A DNA stretch of 6,535 nt from Actinomycetes bacterium. GTDB lineage: Bacteria; Actinomycetota; Actinomycetes; Mycobacteriales; Mycobacteriaceae. Shown here in pieces: positions 5,755-6,535 of the stretch (positions are counted from its first letter, which is position 1; every line of letters begins with the position of its first letter). The notes beneath the pieces are model-generated. The model was given only the letters and a program-made list of their open reading frames with translations. It was not told the origin of the DNA and ran no database searches. The stretch spans positions 1 through 6,535 of the forward strand of contig JAHZJY010000245.1 of NCBI GenBank assembly GCA_022600695.1, read 5' to 3'. The position numbers were made by a program, and so were the translations under genes.

Positions 5755-5818
5755 CGCCGAGCAGACACAAAATCGCATCCGCGGCGGGCTTCCGGCGCGA
5801 GTTTGTGTCTGCTCGGCG
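5755..5818. repeat. Long inverted repeat (22-base arms, one mismatch) between divergent promoters
   Basis: The arm at 5755-5776 and the arm at 5797-5818 are reverse complements over 22 bases with a single mismatch, separated by 20 bases. The shared core is GAGCAGACACAAA and its complement TTTGTGTCTGCTC. It is non-coding and lies between two divergent promoters, so it cannot terminate either flanking gene's own transcript. I have an unverified impression that related GAGCAGAC-CAAAA palindromes recur between genes in mycobacterial genomes, which would make it a dispersed palindromic (REP-like) element. An operator or cruciform role is the alternative. Confidence 0.85.
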
Positions 5819-5850
5819 CGTGGATCCGCTCGGCCGCGATCCCCACCCCC

Positions 5851-5856
5851 TACCCT
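5851..5856 (+). promoter_or_regulatory. Leaderless-type -10 element of oppB (TACCCT)
   Basis: TACCCT fits TAnnnT and is followed by six bases (GTGCTG) before the ATG at 5863, so the mRNA probably begins at the start codon. No Shine-Dalgarno sequence is present. An in-frame GTG at 5857 directly abuts the hexamer and is too close to be transcribed from it, which favours the ATG as start. No convincing -35 is visible. Confidence 0.55.
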
Positions 5857-5862
5857 GTGCTG

Positions 5863-6535
5863 ATGGTCCGGTTCCTGGCACGCCGGCTGCTCAACTACCT
5901 GTTGCTGCTGGCACTGGCGTCGTTCTTGACCTTCACCCTGACCTCTTATTCGTTCACCCCGCTCGACAGCCTCCTGCAACGCAATCCACGCCCGCCACAG
6001 GCGGTGATCGACGCCAAGGCCGCCGAACTCGACCTCGACAAGCCGATACCGCTGCGCTACGCGCACTGGGCCTCCGGCGCGGTCCGCGGCGACTTCGGCA
6101 CCACCGTCAACGGTCAGCCGGTCTCCGAGGAATTGTGGCGGCGCATCGGGGTAAGCCTGAGGCTGTTGCTGATCGGCTCGGTGCTGGGCACCGTGATCGG
6201 AGTGGTGGTCGGCGCGTGGGGGGCCATCCGGCAGTACCGGCTCTCCGATCGCGTCGTGACCATGCTGTCGCTGTTGATCATCAGCACCCCGACGTTCGTG
6301 CTGGCCAATCTGCTGATCCTGGCCGCATTGCAGGTCAACACCGTCCTGGGGGTGCAGATTTTCGAGTACACCGGCGAGACCTCACCGAATGTCATCGGCG
6401 GGCCGTGGAACCGACTGCTGGACCGATTACAGCACCTGGTGCTGCCGACGTTGACCCTCACGCTGCTGTCGATCGCCGGCTACAGCCGCTACCAGCGCAA
6501 CGCCATGCTCGACGTACTCGGCCAGGATTTCATCC
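5863..6535 (+). CDS. oppB: Oligopeptide/dipeptide ABC transporter permease OppB, N-terminal part (cut by window end)
   Basis: The reading frame stays open to the window edge (224 codons plus one base) and encodes a membrane permease of the peptide ABC importer family, which with OppC, OppD/F and a binding protein OppA imports oligopeptides across the plasma membrane. A first transmembrane helix lies at about residues 9-27 after a basic RFLARR start. A hydrophilic external region follows, including ELDLDKPIPLRYAHW (54-68) and GDFGTT (76-81), both typical of DppB/OppB proteins. Further hydrophobic segments lie at about 98-120, 129-156 and 190-206. The fragment ends in RNAMLDVLGQDFI (212-224), the lead-in to the cytoplasmic EAA loop that contacts the ATPase. 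Full-length relatives have about 310-325 residues, so about 100 are missing. Divergence from canA matches Rv1283c/Rv1284. Substrate preference cannot be read from this part. Confidence 0.92.
   Translation, partial: MVRFLARRLLNYLLLLALASFLTFTLTSYSFTPLDSLLQRNPRPPQAVIDAKAAELDLDKPIPLRYAHWASGAVRGDFGTTVNGQPVSEELWRRIGVSLRLLLIGSVLGTVIGVVVGAWGAIRQYRLSDRVVTMLSLLIISTPTFVLANLLILAALQVNTVLGVQIFEYTGETSPNVIGGPWNRLLDRLQHLVLPTLTLTLLSIAGYSRYQRNAMLDVLGQDFI

Noticed and set aside
5700..5846. Upstream extension of the canA frame by 49 codons
   Set aside because: It crosses one arm and the loop of the inverted repeat and most of the other arm, and it has no family similarity. The ATG at 5699 has a leaderless promoter and gives the expected 163 residues.
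5743..6461. Minus-strand frames opposite oppB
   Set aside because: oppB on the plus strand shows clear permease helices and family motifs. The antisense frames have no recognisable features.

Overview
The window is high-GC actinobacterial DNA and almost certainly comes from a mycobacterium. Gene content and order from oppB through canA and cysD to cysNC match what I know of the Mycobacterium tuberculosis Rv1283c-Rv1286 block, and promoter style and codon use fit. A secreted protein of a type I associate with non-tuberculous mycobacteria, and a cysQ gene directly behind cysNC, suggest a non-tuberculous species. I cannot name the species from sequence alone.

Layout from left to right. (1) 18-1292, minus strand: a secreted protein of unknown function with a signal peptide, a hydrophobic Gly/Ala/Leu-rich body, an Ala/Val/Glu/Pro repeat tail and a very basic C-terminus. 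(2) 1293-1581: a 289-base non-coding gap holding this gene's ribosome binding site and probable promoter, repeated CTCAGCT motifs, a 12-base palindrome, and a GC-rich imperfect hairpin closer to the end of cysQ. (3) 1582-5086, minus strand: a tight sulfate-activation operon, cysD then cysNC then cysQ, with overlapping stop and start codons. (4) 5087-5207: a short regulatory gap with a consensus-like -35 box and several symmetrical motifs. (5) 5208-5699, minus strand: a beta-carbonic anhydrase (canA). (6) 5700-5862: a divergent intergenic region with leaderless-type promoters on both sides and a long inverted repeat almost exactly between them. (7) 5863-6535, plus strand: the first 224 codons of an oligopeptide ABC permease (oppB), cut by the window edge.

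Together, CysD and the GTPase domain of CysNC make adenosine 5'-phosphosulfate (APS) from sulfate and ATP. The C-terminal kinase domain of CysNC phosphorylates APS to PAPS, and CysQ destroys the by-product PAP. The operon is therefore a complete PAPS production and recycling unit. The reductive branch (APS reductase, sulfite reductase) and a sulfate transporter are not in this window. The carbonic anhydrase upstream is on the same strand, but cysD appears to have its own promoter.

No clearly new multi-gene system is visible. The most open questions concern the secreted repeat-tailed protein, the long inverted repeat at 5755-5818 and the symmetrical elements around the cysD promoter.
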